In this document: piece by piece, positions 1-8,281 of the stretch
How positions within the stretch are numbered: position 1 is the stretch's first letter
Layout of the letters: each line of letters begins with the position of its first letter
Assembly: GCF_030269365.1 (NCBI RefSeq)
Contig: NZ_BSTF01000004.1
Coordinates: forward strand, 62,001 to 126,000
Direction: 5' to 3'
DNA from: Lentzea sp. NBRC 102530
Lineage (GTDB): Bacteria > Actinomycetota > Actinomycetes > Mycobacteriales > Pseudonocardiaceae
DNA length: 64,000 bases
The notes under the pieces: generated by a model
What the model saw: the letters and a program-made list of their open reading frames with translations, nothing else
Told to the model about the DNA's origin: nothing
Database searches by the model: none
Translations under genes and position numbers: made by a program

Positions 1-1
1 G

Positions 2-148
2 TACGCGCTGGCCGGTGAGCTCGCCGGGCTGGTCGACTGGCTCGAGGTCACCGGGCCGCCCGGGGTGCTGGAGCACCTGGCGTCGATCGGCACGGCGCTG
101 GCCGCGCGGTACGGTGGGCTGTCCGCTGTGACGGAATCGCGCGGTTGA
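2..148 (+). CDS. C-terminal tail of a probable WYL-domain regulator (5' end outside window)
   Basis: A frame open from the left edge closes at a TGA at 146-148 and gives 48 residues. The tail (VDWLEVTGPPGVLEHL followed by an Ala/Leu-rich end) resembles the C-terminal extension of actinobacterial WYL transcriptional regulators, which often carry a valine-rich strand, a PP turn and a closing helix. The DNA-binding and WYL domains lie outside the window, so the family is inferred from a short tail only. A perfect hairpin 16 bases downstream probably ends its transcript. Confidence 0.45.
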   Translation, partial: YALAGELAGLVDWLEVTGPPGVLEHLASIGTALAARYGGLSAVTESRG

Positions 149-164
149 TCGTCCTTTGTGGACG

Positions 165-193
165 CTAAAGTGCCCACATGGTGGGCACTTTAG
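165..193. terminator. Perfect 13-bp inverted repeat, probable (bidirectional) terminator
   Basis: Arms CTAAAGTGCCCAC (165-177) and GTGGGCACTTTAG (181-193) are perfectly complementary around a 3-base loop. It lies just after the stop at 148 and before the ATP-grasp operon. The arm ends carry TTTA, giving a short U-rich 3' edge in both directions. An operator role is the alternative. Confidence 0.6.
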
Positions 194-300
194 GCTGATC
201 GGGTGGTTCGATCGGCAATTAACCGCCGTGACATCACGCCACGCGCGGCGCGCGGGTAGGTTCGCGGCTGGCGCTGCCTGGGGAGGCCGGCGCCCTTCGA

Positions 301-1602
301 ATGCCAGTGGGGGCAACAACTTTGGACGACGACTTCGTCGTGCTCGTGGACACCTACGAGACGGCTGACCACGGCGTGCCGCAGACCGCGCGGCACATCG
401 CTCCCGCCTTCATCGCGGCCGGCGCGCGGTGCGTCCGGGTGCAGAGCGCGCCCGACGCGCCCGGCGTGTACCGGTCTTCCTCGCCGACGCTGGAGAACTA
501 CGTCGAGAACGTGGTGCACGACGGCGACCTGGAGAAGACCGTCGAGGTGCTGCGCCGGTACGACCCGGTCGCGGTGGTCGCGGGCGGCGAGTACGGGGTG
601 GCGTTCACCGACGTGCTCGCCGAGGCGCTCGGCGTGCCCGGCAACGGAACCGCTCTCAGCCTGGCGCGCAGGGACAAGGCGACCATGGTCGAGACCGTCC
701 GGGCCGCTGGGCTCAAGGCGGCGAAGCAGATCCGCACCGGTGACCCCGAAGAACTCGCGGAGTGGCACCGGCGGCTGCGGGGACGCGCCGTGGTCAAGCC
801 CGTGCGCAGCGCCGGCGGCGACGGGGTCTCGTTCTGCGACACGCCCGAGCAGTCGGTCGCGGCCCTCGAGGCGATCACCAGCAGGCAGAACCTGTTCTCC
901 GAGGACAACGACGTCGTCGTCGCCCAGGAGTACCTGGTGGGCGCCGAGTTCATCGTCAACACGGTGAGCCTCGACGGACGGCACCACGTCTGCGACATCT
1001 GGAAGAGCCAGCGGTTCTCGGTCAACGGCATCACGGACCTGTCCGGCGCCTGCTACCTCGTGCCGCGCCGGGGCCCGCACCACGACGCGCTGGTCGAGTA
1101 CGCGTTCGCGGTGCTCGACGCCGTCGGCATCCGGCACGGGGCGGCGCACGTCGAGCTCAAGCTCACGCCGCAGGGGCCGTGCCTGATCGAGGTCGGCGCC
1201 CGGCTGTCCGGCGGCGACCTGCCGCACTACGCGCGCCTCGCGATCGGCGAGTCGCAGTTCGACTGGCTGGTCGACGCGTGCCTGCGTCCCGAACGGTTCG
1301 AGAAGCGGGTCGACGAGGACTACGAGATCCAGCGCCACTACTCCTGGGCCGCACTGATCTCACCGGTCGAGGGCACCCTGAAGAGCTACCGCGCGATCGA
1401 GCAGATCAAGGCGCTGGAGAGCTTCCACGAGATGTGGGAGCTCACGAAACCGGGCCAGCACCTGCGCCGCACGGTGGACGACACGACCTATCCGATCATC
1501 GTCACCTTCATGCACGAGGTGGACGAGATCGTCATGCGCGATCTGGGCACGACGAGGTACCTGGACGGCGCGGGCTTCTACGAACTCACCGAATCCGTTT
1601 GA
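301..1602 (+). CDS. ATP-grasp ligase (BacD/L-amino acid ligase-like)
   Basis: 433 residues. ATP-grasp signatures: KPVRSAGGDGVSF near residue 165 (ATP-binding lysine and glycine loop), QEYLVGAEFIVNTVS near 210 (lid and grasp region) and a late acidic metal-binding stretch LIEVGARLSGGDLP near 298. Such enzymes use ATP to activate a carboxylate as acyl phosphate and join it to an amine; BacD couples L-Ala to anticapsin. First gene of a five-gene operon with a BacA-like gene, exporter and aminotransferase, so an amino acid or dipeptide ligation is the likely role; substrates cannot be read from sequence. ATG 301 is used although its SD (GGGAGG at 281) is far; TTG 322 with GGGGGC upstream is an alternative. 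Confidence 0.8.
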   Translation: MPVGATTLDDDFVVLVDTYETADHGVPQTARHIAPAFIAAGARCVRVQSAPDAPGVYRSSSPTLENYVENVVHDGDLEKTVEVLRRYDPVAVVAGGEYGVAFTDVLAEALGVPGNGTALSLARRDKATMVETVRAAGLKAAKQIRTGDPEELAEWHRRLRGRAVVKPVRSAGGDGVSFCDTPEQSVAALEAITSRQNLFSEDNDVVVAQEYLVGAEFIVNTVSLDGRHHVCDIWKSQRFSVNGITDLSGACYLVPRRGPHHDALVEYAFAVLDAVGIRHGAAHVELKLTPQGPCLIEVGARLSGGDLPHYARLAIGESQFDWLVDACLRPERFEKRVDEDYEIQRHYSWAALISPVEGTLKSYRAIEQIKALESFHEMWELTKPGQHLRRTVDDTTYPIIVTFMHEVDEIVMRDLGTTRYLDGAGFYELTESV

Positions 1603-1615
1603 GGGGACCGCTCAG

Positions 1616-2194
1616 GTGACTCAGGGACTTGCCGCCTTCCACGAGGACCTCGCCTTCGACCCGCCGTTCGACTCCGTGGCCACGCTGGCCGACGACGCCG
1701 CCGGACTGACCTGCAGCGTCACCGTCGGCCGTCAGTGGGCTCGTGGCCGCGCCAGATCGGTGGTCGGTTATCCGGCTTTCGAACTGGCCGCCGACGGGGT
1801 GCGGGAGGGACGGCACGACGTGCTGCTCGTGCCCTCCGCGTACCCCGAGATCCGCGGGTTCTTCTTCGACCCCGTGCTGCACGCGGTCGAGACGTTCCTG
1901 GGAACGTTGCCGGACATGGTGTTCGCCGTGCCGGAGGGGACGCAGGAGCACGAACTCGACGTCGTCTACCACCACCCGGCCACGCGCACGCTCGTCGAGA
2001 CCCTCGGCGTGCGCAAGGCCGTGCACTCCACGTCGAACAGCGCGGCCTGCCGCGAGGCCGTGGAGCACGACGGCCCGGCGGGCGCCGTGACGAACCAGAC
2101 CTCGGCCGACCACTACGGTCTGCGGACCGTCAAGGTGTTGTCCGCGGGCACGCCGATGGGGTTCGTGGTGTTCCGCCGAAAGGATCAAGTGTGA
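1616..2194 (+). CDS. BacA-like protein (prephenate decarboxylase / prephenate dehydratase-like fold)
   Basis: 192 residues, GTG start after GAGGGGA at 1601. The motifs VPSAYPEIRGFFFDP (about 73-87), an STSNSA segment and TNQTSADHYGL near 160 line up, from memory, with Bacillus BacA (VPHAYDGIKHF..., STSAAA, TNELARQKYGL) and more loosely with the prephenate-binding lobe of prephenate dehydratases. BacA decarboxylates prephenate without aromatising it, opening the route to anticapsin and tetrahydrotyrosine. Length matches BacA (about 200 residues), not full PheA (about 300 with ACT domain). The next gene starts inside its stop codon (GTGA). An unrelated function of the same fold cannot be excluded. 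Confidence 0.65.
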   Translation: MTQGLAAFHEDLAFDPPFDSVATLADDAAGLTCSVTVGRQWARGRARSVVGYPAFELAADGVREGRHDVLLVPSAYPEIRGFFFDPVLHAVETFLGTLPDMVFAVPEGTQEHELDVVYHHPATRTLVETLGVRKAVHSTSNSAACREAVEHDGPAGAVTNQTSADHYGLRTVKVLSAGTPMGFVVFRRKDQV

Positions 2195-2628
2195 CCGACC
2201 TGCTCCGTGCCGCCATCGTGGTGCACAAGACGCTCGACGCCGCCGCCGTGGCCAACGCCGCCGCGATCCTGATGGGCCAGCTCGCTCACCTGGAGCCGGA
2301 CCTGTTCGAGGGCAAGGGCGTCACCGACGCCGACGGTGTGCGGCACGCGGGCATCCGGTTCAACACGGTGGTCCTCACCGGACGGCCGGGTCAGGTCACG
2401 AAGCTGATCGGCGCCGCCACCGAGGTGGGCGTGCCGAACGCGGTGTTCAGCAGCGCGGGCAGGGGACTGAGCAACAGCTTCGACTCCTACGTCGAGCTGG
2501 TCGGGAAGTCCGGCACGGAGGAGCTCGGCGTGATCGCCGTCGGGCTCGTCGGGCCGGACGAGACCGTGCGCGCGCTGACCAAGTCCTTCAGTTCCTTCAA
2601 GGGATCGAGCGGTGACGGCAACAGCTGA
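2191..2628 (+). CDS. DUF2000 family protein in the ligase operon
   Basis: 145 residues starting at GTG 2191, which overlaps the upstream TGA by three bases. The N-terminus (AAIVVHKTL, then alanine-rich helix and GQLAHL), a central DADGVRHAGI segment and a long hydrophobic C-terminal strand fit DUF2000, a small family related in fold to peptidyl-tRNA hydrolase 2 and without a firm reaction. Its place between the BacA-like gene and the exporter, overlapping the latter by 17 bases, makes it a probable pathway enzyme or binding protein. It is not related to BacB (cupin) or BacC (SDR), which are absent here. Confidence 0.6.
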   Translation: MTDLLRAAIVVHKTLDAAAVANAAAILMGQLAHLEPDLFEGKGVTDADGVRHAGIRFNTVVLTGRPGQVTKLIGAATEVGVPNAVFSSAGRGLSNSFDSYVELVGKSGTEELGVIAVGLVGPDETVRALTKSFSSFKGSSGDGNS

Positions 2629-3820
2629 GTTCGTCCACACCAGACTGGGCGGGCTGCCCAGGGCGTTCTGGTTCCTGTGGACCGGCACCCTGGTCAACAG
2701 GCTCGGCACGATGGTGCTGCCGTTCCTGTCCCTGTACCTGACCAGCGGCAGGAACCTGCCGGTCACCACGGCGGGCGTCGTGCTCGCCGTGGTGGGTGTC
2801 GGCCAGATGTTCTCGCAGCTCATCGGCGGGATCCTGGCCGACAGGGTCGGCCGGCGCGCCACGCTGACCGGCGGCATGCTGGTCACCGGCGCGACGATGC
2901 TCGCCCTCGGGTACGCCGAGAGCCTCACCGCGATCGTCGTGTGCTCGGCGGTGCTCGGCCTGGCGATCGACTCGTTCCGCCCGGCGTCGCAGGCGATCGT
3001 CGCCGACCTCGTACCGGCCGCCGAACGCACCCGCGCGTTCGGGTTGCTGCTGTGGGCGGTGAACCTGGGCTTCTCGGTCGCCATGGTGCTCGGCGGCACG
3101 ATGGCCAAGGCCGGGTTCAGCACGTTGTTCTGGGCCAACGCCGCCACGTGTGTCCTCTTCGGACTCCTGGTGTGGCGGGCGATCCCGGAGACCGGCTCGC
3201 GGGTCGTGGCCGCGGACACCGAACCGGGCAGCTTCGCGGACGTGCTGCGGGACCGGGCGATGCTCGCCGTCTTCGTGATCACGCTGATCGCCGGGTTCGC
3301 GTTCCTGCAGTGCCTCGCCACGCTGCCGCTGGCGATGAACGCCGACGGGCTGTCGACGGCCTCCTACGGCGTCGTGATGGCGATCAACGGCATCGCGATC
3401 GTCGTGATGCAGCCGTTCCTCGGTCACCGGCTCGGCGGGCTCGACCGCTCGCGGACGCTCGCCGCGGGCATCACCGTGCTCGGCATCGGCTACGGCGCGA
3501 TGACCTTCGCGTCCACGACGTGGGCGTACGCGGTGTGCGTGGTCGTCTGGACGCTGGGCGAGATCATCATCCACTCGGTGGGTGTCGCTCTGGTGGCCGA
3601 CCTCGCGCCCGCCCACCTGCGTGGCCGCTACAACGGCGTGTACGGCACGGCCTGGGGCGTGGCCGCGTTCGCCGCGCCGCTCGGCGGCACGCAGCTGCTG
3701 GTCCACGGCGCGCCGGTGCTGTGGCTGACCTGCCTCGGACTGTGCCTGGCCGCCGCCTGCGGTCAGCTCCTGCTCGGACCCACGATCCGCCGCCGCACCC
3801 AGGAAGGGGCCGTCGGGTGA
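2612..3820 (+). CDS. MFS transporter, probable product exporter (BacE-like role)
   Basis: 402 residues with about 12 hydrophobic segments. Motif A-like loop LADRVGRRATL follows TM2 and a second conserved loop lies mid-protein. GTG 2612 lies 17 bases inside the DUF2000 gene, so translation is coupled. Position in an amino acid ligase operon suggests export and self-protection, as BacE does for bacilysin; direction and substrate are inferred. The stop overlaps the aminotransferase start (GTGA). Confidence 0.8.
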   Translation: MTATAEFVHTRLGGLPRAFWFLWTGTLVNRLGTMVLPFLSLYLTSGRNLPVTTAGVVLAVVGVGQMFSQLIGGILADRVGRRATLTGGMLVTGATMLALGYAESLTAIVVCSAVLGLAIDSFRPASQAIVADLVPAAERTRAFGLLLWAVNLGFSVAMVLGGTMAKAGFSTLFWANAATCVLFGLLVWRAIPETGSRVVAADTEPGSFADVLRDRAMLAVFVITLIAGFAFLQCLATLPLAMNADGLSTASYGVVMAINGIAIVVMQPFLGHRLGGLDRSRTLAAGITVLGIGYGAMTFASTTWAYAVCVVVWTLGEIIIHSVGVALVADLAPAHLRGRYNGVYGTAWGVAAFAAPLGGTQLLVHGAPVLWLTCLGLCLAAACGQLLLGPTIRRRTQEGAVG

Positions 3821-4971
3821 ACCCGCTGGCGACCGCGTTGCCCGCCTCCGGCATCCGCGAGGTGATGGACCTGGCGTTTGGCCGCCCGGACGTGATCCGG
3901 CTGGAGATCGGCGATCCCGACTTCGCCACGCCGCCGCACGTCGTCGAGGCCGGTCTGCGGGCGGCCTCGGACGGTGCCACGCACTACGTGCCGAACACCG
4001 GACTGCCGTTCCTGCGCGAGGCGCTGGCCGCGAAGGTGCTGGCGCGCAACGGCTTCGCGGCCGATCCCGGGCAGGTCTTCGTCAGCCAGGGGGCGACGCA
4101 GGGCATCTACGCCGCGCTGGCCGCGGTGGCGGCGCCCGGCGACGAGGTGCTGCTGCCGGACCCGGCGTGGCCCAACTACGTGATGATGGCCCGGCTCCAA
4201 GGGCTGTCGGCGGTGCACTACCCGCTCACGGCCGCGACGGGGTTCCAGCCGGACCTCGAGACGCTGGAACGGCTGGTCACGCCGCGCACCAAGGTGCTGG
4301 TGGTCAACTCGCCGTCGAACCCGATCGGCACGGTCGCGGACCGCGACCGCGTCGAGGCGCTGGCGGAGTTCGCGCGGCGGCACGACCTCTGGCTGATCTC
4401 CGACGAGTGCTACGACGAGATCGTGTTCGACGCGCCGTGCACCAGCCCGGCGTTGTTCGCGCCGGAACGCACGATCGCCGTCTACAGCTTCTCCAAGACC
4501 TACGCGATGACGGGCTGGCGCATCGGCTACCTCGTCGTGCCGCGGACGGTGGCCGCGACGATCACCAAGGTGCAGGAGACGATCGTCGCGTGCGTCAACG
4601 CGCCGACCCAGCACGCCGCGTTCGCCGCGCTGGACGGACCGCAGGACTGCGTCGCGCACATGCTGGCGTGCTACCGCGAACGTCGTGATCTCGTGACGCA
4701 GCAGGCGAAGTCGGCGGGGCTGGTCATGCCGACACCCGCCGGTGCGTTCTACGGCTGGGTCGACATCCGCGACACCAGGCCCGGTGCGGCACGGGACTTC
4801 GCGCTCGGGCTGCTGGCCTCGCACAAGGTCGCCGTGGCACCGGGAACGGCGTTCGGCGTCCTGGGCGAGGGGTACGTGCGGTTGTCGCTGGCGGCCTCGC
4901 CGGAGCACCTGACCGAGGGCGTGCAGCGGGTCGCGGCGTACCTGGAGGCACGTGCCGAACGGCACCCCTGA
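3817..4971 (+). CDS. Class I/II PLP-dependent aminotransferase (BacF-like role)
   Basis: 384 residues. Fold-type I aspartate aminotransferase family: substrate loop EIGDPDFATPP near 29, NSPSNPIGT near 165, aspartate of ISDECYDEI near 198, and the PLP lysine in YSFSKTYAMTGWRIGY near 226-241. GTG start is embedded in the MFS stop codon. In the bacilysin pathway BacF transaminates the keto acid derived from prephenate; here the enzyme sits with BacA-like and ATP-grasp partners and may do the same step. Specificity is an inference; it also resembles general actinobacterial aspartate/aromatic aminotransferases. Confidence 0.8.
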   Translation: MNPLATALPASGIREVMDLAFGRPDVIRLEIGDPDFATPPHVVEAGLRAASDGATHYVPNTGLPFLREALAAKVLARNGFAADPGQVFVSQGATQGIYAALAAVAAPGDEVLLPDPAWPNYVMMARLQGLSAVHYPLTAATGFQPDLETLERLVTPRTKVLVVNSPSNPIGTVADRDRVEALAEFARRHDLWLISDECYDEIVFDAPCTSPALFAPERTIAVYSFSKTYAMTGWRIGYLVVPRTVAATITKVQETIVACVNAPTQHAAFAALDGPQDCVAHMLACYRERRDLVTQQAKSAGLVMPTPAGAFYGWVDIRDTRPGAARDFALGLLASHKVAVAPGTAFGVLGEGYVRLSLAASPEHLTEGVQRVAAYLEARAERHP

Positions 4972-5033
4972 CGGCGTGACCTCCGGCGTTCGTGGTGGCC
5001 GGTCGGGACTTCTGGGCACCGGTGGGGTCTTCG

Positions 5034-5039
5034 TAGCTT
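5034..5039 (+). promoter_or_regulatory. -10 element of a probable leaderless promoter
   Basis: TAGCTT lies seven bases before GTG 5047, the spacing expected when transcription starts at the start codon. No Shine-Dalgarno sequence precedes 5047. Confidence 0.4.
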
Positions 5040-5046
5040 CGGTGGC

Positions 5047-5604
5047 GTGACGGACAACATCTTCTTGCCGAAGTTCGGGGCCGTGTGCGGGATCGTGCTC
5101 GCCCTGTCGATCGGGGTGCCGGGGGCCGTCGAGGCCTTCACCGGCGAGACGGCGTTCACCAGCGCGGTGATCGGGCTGGGGACGGCCTTCGGGGCACCGG
5201 CGGTGCTCGCGTTGCACGGGCACCAGGCGCACGCGTCGGGACGGTTCGGGGCGTTCGCGTTCGCCGCGAACCTGCTGGGGCTCGGGGTGTTCACCGGGGT
5301 GGCCTTCGCGGTGAACCTGGTGATCTTCTTCTCGGACGGGCCGGTGGCGCCGCTGACGGCTCTGGTGCTGAAGGCCGGGTCGGTGGTGTTCGTGCTCGGC
5401 AGCGTGCTGTTCGGGGTGTCGCTGGTGCGGGCGAAGGTGTTCCCGGTGGTGCCCTCGTGGGGGTACGGGATCGGGTTCGTGCTGCTGGCGGTGTTCGCGG
5501 TGCTGCCGGACACGCCGGTGTCCGCGCTGGTGCACGTGGCGTGCGCGGTGGTGCTGGTGTGGCTGTCGGTTTCGGTGTGGTCCGCTCGTCCGGCACTAGC
5601 CTGA
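5047..5604 (+). CDS. Integral membrane protein of unknown function
   Basis: 185 residues with about six hydrophobic helices (Ala/Val/Leu/Gly-rich stretches at roughly 10-30, 35-55, 70-95, 105-125, 135-150 and 160-180) separated by short polar loops. No enzymatic motif was recognised. It stands alone after the aminotransferase operon and just before a histidine kinase gene, whose -10 box lies inside its last codons. A sensor accessory role is possible but not shown. Confidence 0.65.
   Translation: MTDNIFLPKFGAVCGIVLALSIGVPGAVEAFTGETAFTSAVIGLGTAFGAPAVLALHGHQAHASGRFGAFAFAANLLGLGVFTGVAFAVNLVIFFSDGPVAPLTALVLKAGSVVFVLGSVLFGVSLVRAKVFPVVPSWGYGIGFVLLAVFAVLPDTPVSALVHVACAVVLVWLSVSVWSARPALA
5597..5602 (+). 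promoter_or_regulatory. -10 element of a probable leaderless promoter for the histidine kinase
   Basis: TAGCCT is followed by seven bases and ATG 5610; it overlaps the end of the upstream membrane gene. Confidence 0.45.
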
Positions 5605-5609
5605 GCGGC

Positions 5610-6692
5610 ATGAACACCTCGCGGCCGGCGTTCTGGGTGTCGCCGGTGATGTGCGCCGCCGTGCTGGTCGCGGGGGTGTACGCCGGTGTGTCCGGGCTCG
5701 GCGACACCCGGCTGCCGTGGTTCGTCGGCGGGCTCCTGCTGCTGGTGGCCGTGGACGTCTTCGAGTTCCGCCGGTATCCGGTGCGCACACCTCGTCCGGT
5801 GGCTGTTCTCTTGTTGCTGTCGCGGACGGCTTTGTACACCGGACTGGCCTTTGTGGACGGTTCCGGGCTCGCGCGCCTGTTGTTGCTGCTGGTGCCTTTC
5901 ACGGCCTACTTCGCGTTCGGGCTCCGGGTGGCCGTCGCGCTGGCCGTGGCGTGCCTGGGTGTCGCCGTGGTGAGCACGCCGGACTGGTACGCGCACCTCG
6001 AGCAGACGTCCGACCTGGTGATGTTCGTGGTCGGGCTGGTGCTCACGCTGACGATGGCGGCGGTGGCCGTGCGGGAACGGGACGGGCGGGTCCGGCTGCA
6101 GGAGTCGCAACGGACGATCGCCGAGCTGTCGGCGGCGGCGGAACGGGCGCGGGTGGCGCGGGACCTGCACGACGACCTCGGCCACCACCTGACCGCGATC
6201 GTGGTGCAGCTGGAGAAGGCCTCCGCGTTCCACGACCGCTCGCCGGACACGTCGAAGGCCGCCCTGCTGGACGCTTCCCGGTCCGCGCGACGGGCGTTGA
6301 GCGAGGTGCGCGAGTCGGTGAGGTCGCTGCGGTCGTTCTCGCTGCCGTCCGCTTTGGAGGAACTGGCCGCGGGCGACGTGACGCTGACGGTCAGCGGTGC
6401 ACCGGACTCCTTCGGCACCGGCGCGTTGCACGCGTTGTACCGGGCAGCCCAGGAGGGCATCACCAACGCCCGCCGCCACGCCGAGGCCACGCACATCGCC
6501 GTCGCGGTCGCGCTGGACGCCGAGCGCGCGGTGCTGACCGTGACCGATGATGGGCGGGGCATGGGCGCGGCGGCGGAGGGGTTCGGGTTGCTCGGGATGA
6601 GGGAACGGGTGGCGCTCGCGGGCGGCCGCGTCGACCTGGCCAGCTCCTCGGCCGGAACGGTGCTGACCGTGACGATCCCGGGGCCTGCGTGA
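5610..6692 (+). CDS. NarL-type sensor histidine kinase (HisKA_3)
   Basis: 360 residues. The N-terminal half holds about five to six transmembrane segments with short loops, so sensing is probably within or at the membrane. The HisKA_3 box RVARDLHDDLGHHLTAI places the phospho-accepting histidine at residue 187. An HATPase region follows, with DDGRGMG and GLLGMRERV near the end. The response regulator starts in the same stop codon (GTGA at 6689). Signal unknown; the neighbouring membrane gene and ligase operon are candidate contexts. Confidence 0.85.
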   Translation: MNTSRPAFWVSPVMCAAVLVAGVYAGVSGLGDTRLPWFVGGLLLLVAVDVFEFRRYPVRTPRPVAVLLLLSRTALYTGLAFVDGSGLARLLLLLVPFTAYFAFGLRVAVALAVACLGVAVVSTPDWYAHLEQTSDLVMFVVGLVLTLTMAAVAVRERDGRVRLQESQRTIAELSAAAERARVARDLHDDLGHHLTAIVVQLEKASAFHDRSPDTSKAALLDASRSARRALSEVRESVRSLRSFSLPSALEELAAGDVTLTVSGAPDSFGTGALHALYRAAQEGITNARRHAEATHIAVAVALDAERAVLTVTDDGRGMGAAAEGFGLLGMRERVALAGGRVDLASSSAGTVLTVTIPGPA

Positions 6693-7309
6693 CGCGCGTG
6701 CTGGTCGTCGACGACCAGCGCCTGATCCGCGAGGGCATCGCGTCGTTGCTGGGACTGCAACCCGGCATCGAGGTCGTGGGCACCGCCGCCGACGGGCACG
6801 AGGCCGTGGAGCAGGCCGTGCTGCTGACCCCGGACGTGGTGCTGATGGACGTGCGGATGCCCGGCATGGACGGTGTCGAGGCGGTGGCGGTGCTGCGCCG
6901 CCGCGCGCCGTCGTGCCGCGTGGTCATGCTGACGACGTTCGACGACGAGGACTACGTGGTGCGCTCGTTGCGCGCGGGCGCCACCGGCTACCTGCTGAAG
7001 GACCTGCCGTCGCAGGAACTCGCGGCGGCCGTGCGGCTGGCCGCCGCCGGCGTGGCCCAGTTCGACCCGGCCGCGGCTGCCCGGCTGGCGGCCGCGCTGG
7101 AACGGACCGGGGACCGCGAACCGTTGACCGTGCGGGAGGCCGAGGTGCTGCGGCTGGTCGCCTCGGGTGCCACGAACCGCGAGATCGCCGACCGGCTGCA
7201 CCTGTCCGAGGGCACGGTGAAGAACCACATCTCGCGCATCCTCGGACGGCTCGGGCTGCGGGATCGCACGCAGGCCGCGCTTTATGCCCAGTCGAATGGA
7301 CTTGTGTAA
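6689..7309 (+). CDS. NarL/FixJ-type response regulator
   Basis: 206 residues. Receiver domain with acidic pair D8-D9, phospho-acceptor D54 (VVLMDVRMPGMDG) and the conserved lysine in GYLLKDLP. A LuxR-type HTH (LTVREAEVLRLVASG... NREIADRLHLSEGTVKNHIS) fills the last 65 residues. Cognate partner of the overlapping kinase. Targets unknown. Confidence 0.9.
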   Translation: MTRVLVVDDQRLIREGIASLLGLQPGIEVVGTAADGHEAVEQAVLLTPDVVLMDVRMPGMDGVEAVAVLRRRAPSCRVVMLTTFDDEDYVVRSLRAGATGYLLKDLPSQELAAAVRLAAAGVAQFDPAAAARLAAALERTGDREPLTVREAEVLRLVASGATNREIADRLHLSEGTVKNHISRILGRLGLRDRTQAALYAQSNGLV

Positions 7310-7332
7310 CAACGGATGGTGAAGGTCGCGAT

Positions 7333-8052
7333 GTGGCGGCCATGACCGTTCTCACGCAGCTGTCGAAGGGCGCCGCGGTCGCGGCCGGGGTCGTGCTCGT
7401 GGTGTCCGCGTGCGGCACCGCGGAACCCACCGGGCTCGCGTCCGGCCTCTCCTCGTCCACCACGACCACCACCACGACCACGACGACGACCACCGCGCCG
7501 CCGGTGACCGTGCAGTCCGTTGTGGACGGCCGGACGGTGATGTTGTCCAACGGGGGCAAGGTCCTGCTGGCCGGGCTTGCTCAGCCGGGCGAGTGCTGGG
7601 CGGCGTCGGCCGTCGAGTTCGCGACGAAGACGCTGGTGGGCAAGCCCGTCAAGGCGGTGTCGTCGAGTCTCGTGCTCGCGGACGGCAAGGACTACGCGAC
7701 GCTCGCCGTGAGCCAGGGCGTCGGCCGGGCGGCCGACGGCGCGGACGCGGCGATCCAGACCGCGCAGGCGACGGCCAAGGCGGCGTCGATGGGCTTCTGG
7801 GGGCCGTCGTGCGGCGGGCTCGACGTGAAGCCCGCGCCGGTCGTGGCACCGCCCGTGGTGCAGCAGCCCGCACCGCGACCCGCCGTGCCGCAGCCCCAGC
7901 CGCAACCGGCGCCCGCACCGCCCGCGCCCGCACCCGCCTACTACGCGAACTGCTCGGCCGCCAAAGCAGCGGGCGCAGCGCCGCTCTACCGAGGTCAGCC
8001 GGGCTATCGGGCCGCGCTCGACCGGGACAACGACGGCGTCGCCTGCGAGTAG
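7333..8052 (+). CDS. Lipoprotein with SNase-like domain and C-terminal excalibur domain
   Basis: 239 residues from GTG 7333, chosen because GAAGG at 7321-7325 is seven bases upstream; ATG 7342 in the same frame lacks an SD. The signal segment ends in a lipobox (VVSAC). Then come a 12-threonine linker, a domain resembling degenerate micrococcal nuclease (VVDGRTVML, YATLAVSQGVGRA), a Pro/Gln/Ala linker, and an excalibur end (YYANCSAAKAAG, then RDNDGVACE) that usually binds calcium. The catalytic Arg/Glu set of true nuclease was not clearly seen, so activity is doubtful. Ends one base before the stop of the convergent small gene at 8053. Confidence 0.75.
   Translation: MAAMTVLTQLSKGAAVAAGVVLVVSACGTAEPTGLASGLSSSTTTTTTTTTTTTAPPVTVQSVVDGRTVMLSNGGKVLLAGLAQPGECWAASAVEFATKTLVGKPVKAVSSSLVLADGKDYATLAVSQGVGRAADGADAAIQTAQATAKAASMGFWGPSCGGLDVKPAPVVAPPVVQQPAPRPAVPQPQPQPAPAPPAPAPAYYANCSAAKAAGAAPLYRGQPGYRAALDRDNDGVACE
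7459..7494 (+). repeat. Poly-threonine codon tract (12 Thr, ACC/ACG)
   Basis: Twelve consecutive ACC/ACG codons encode the flexible linker just after the lipobox cysteine of the excalibur lipoprotein. Mixed codons limit slippage, but length variation between strains is likely. Confidence 0.8.
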
Positions 8053-8205
8053 TCAGAAGCCTCGTTCGATCACGTGCCGCGCCTCCCGCAGCTCCCGGTC
8101 GCCCTCCGCTTCCTCGATGGCACCGGGCACGGGGTTGGTGTCCTTCTCGGCCACCCACTCCGCGGGCTCCGGGCGTTCGGGCAGTGCGCTCCACCTGTCG
8201 CTCAT
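8053..8205 (-). CDS. Small acidic hypothetical protein (50 aa)
   Basis: An ORF of 50 residues with ATG at 8205 and a good SD (GGAGG, four bases upstream on the minus strand). The product begins MSDRWSALPERPEPAEW and is rich in Glu, Arg and Pro with no hydrophobic segment. Codon positions show normal GC3 bias. It stops one base after the convergent lipoprotein gene. Function not recognised; small proteins of this composition occur widely in actinomycetes. Confidence 0.6.
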   Translation of the reverse strand: MSDRWSALPERPEPAEWVAEKDTNPVPGAIEEAEGDRELREARHVIERGF

Positions 8206-8281
8206 GCCTCCAGTGTGCCCTGACAGATCGGTTGCTGCCGGTGTCAGCGGGATGTCAGCGCGCCTCGGAATCCTCGGTCCC

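Noticed and set aside
2597-3706. Long minus-strand frame opposite the MFS gene
   Set aside because: Composition of His, Arg, Glu and Gln typical of antisense frames; the plus strand carries a clear MFS.
3763-5535. 590-codon minus-strand frame opposite the aminotransferase and membrane genes
   Set aside because: Arg/His/Gln-rich shadow frame of high-GC DNA with no start signal or motif.
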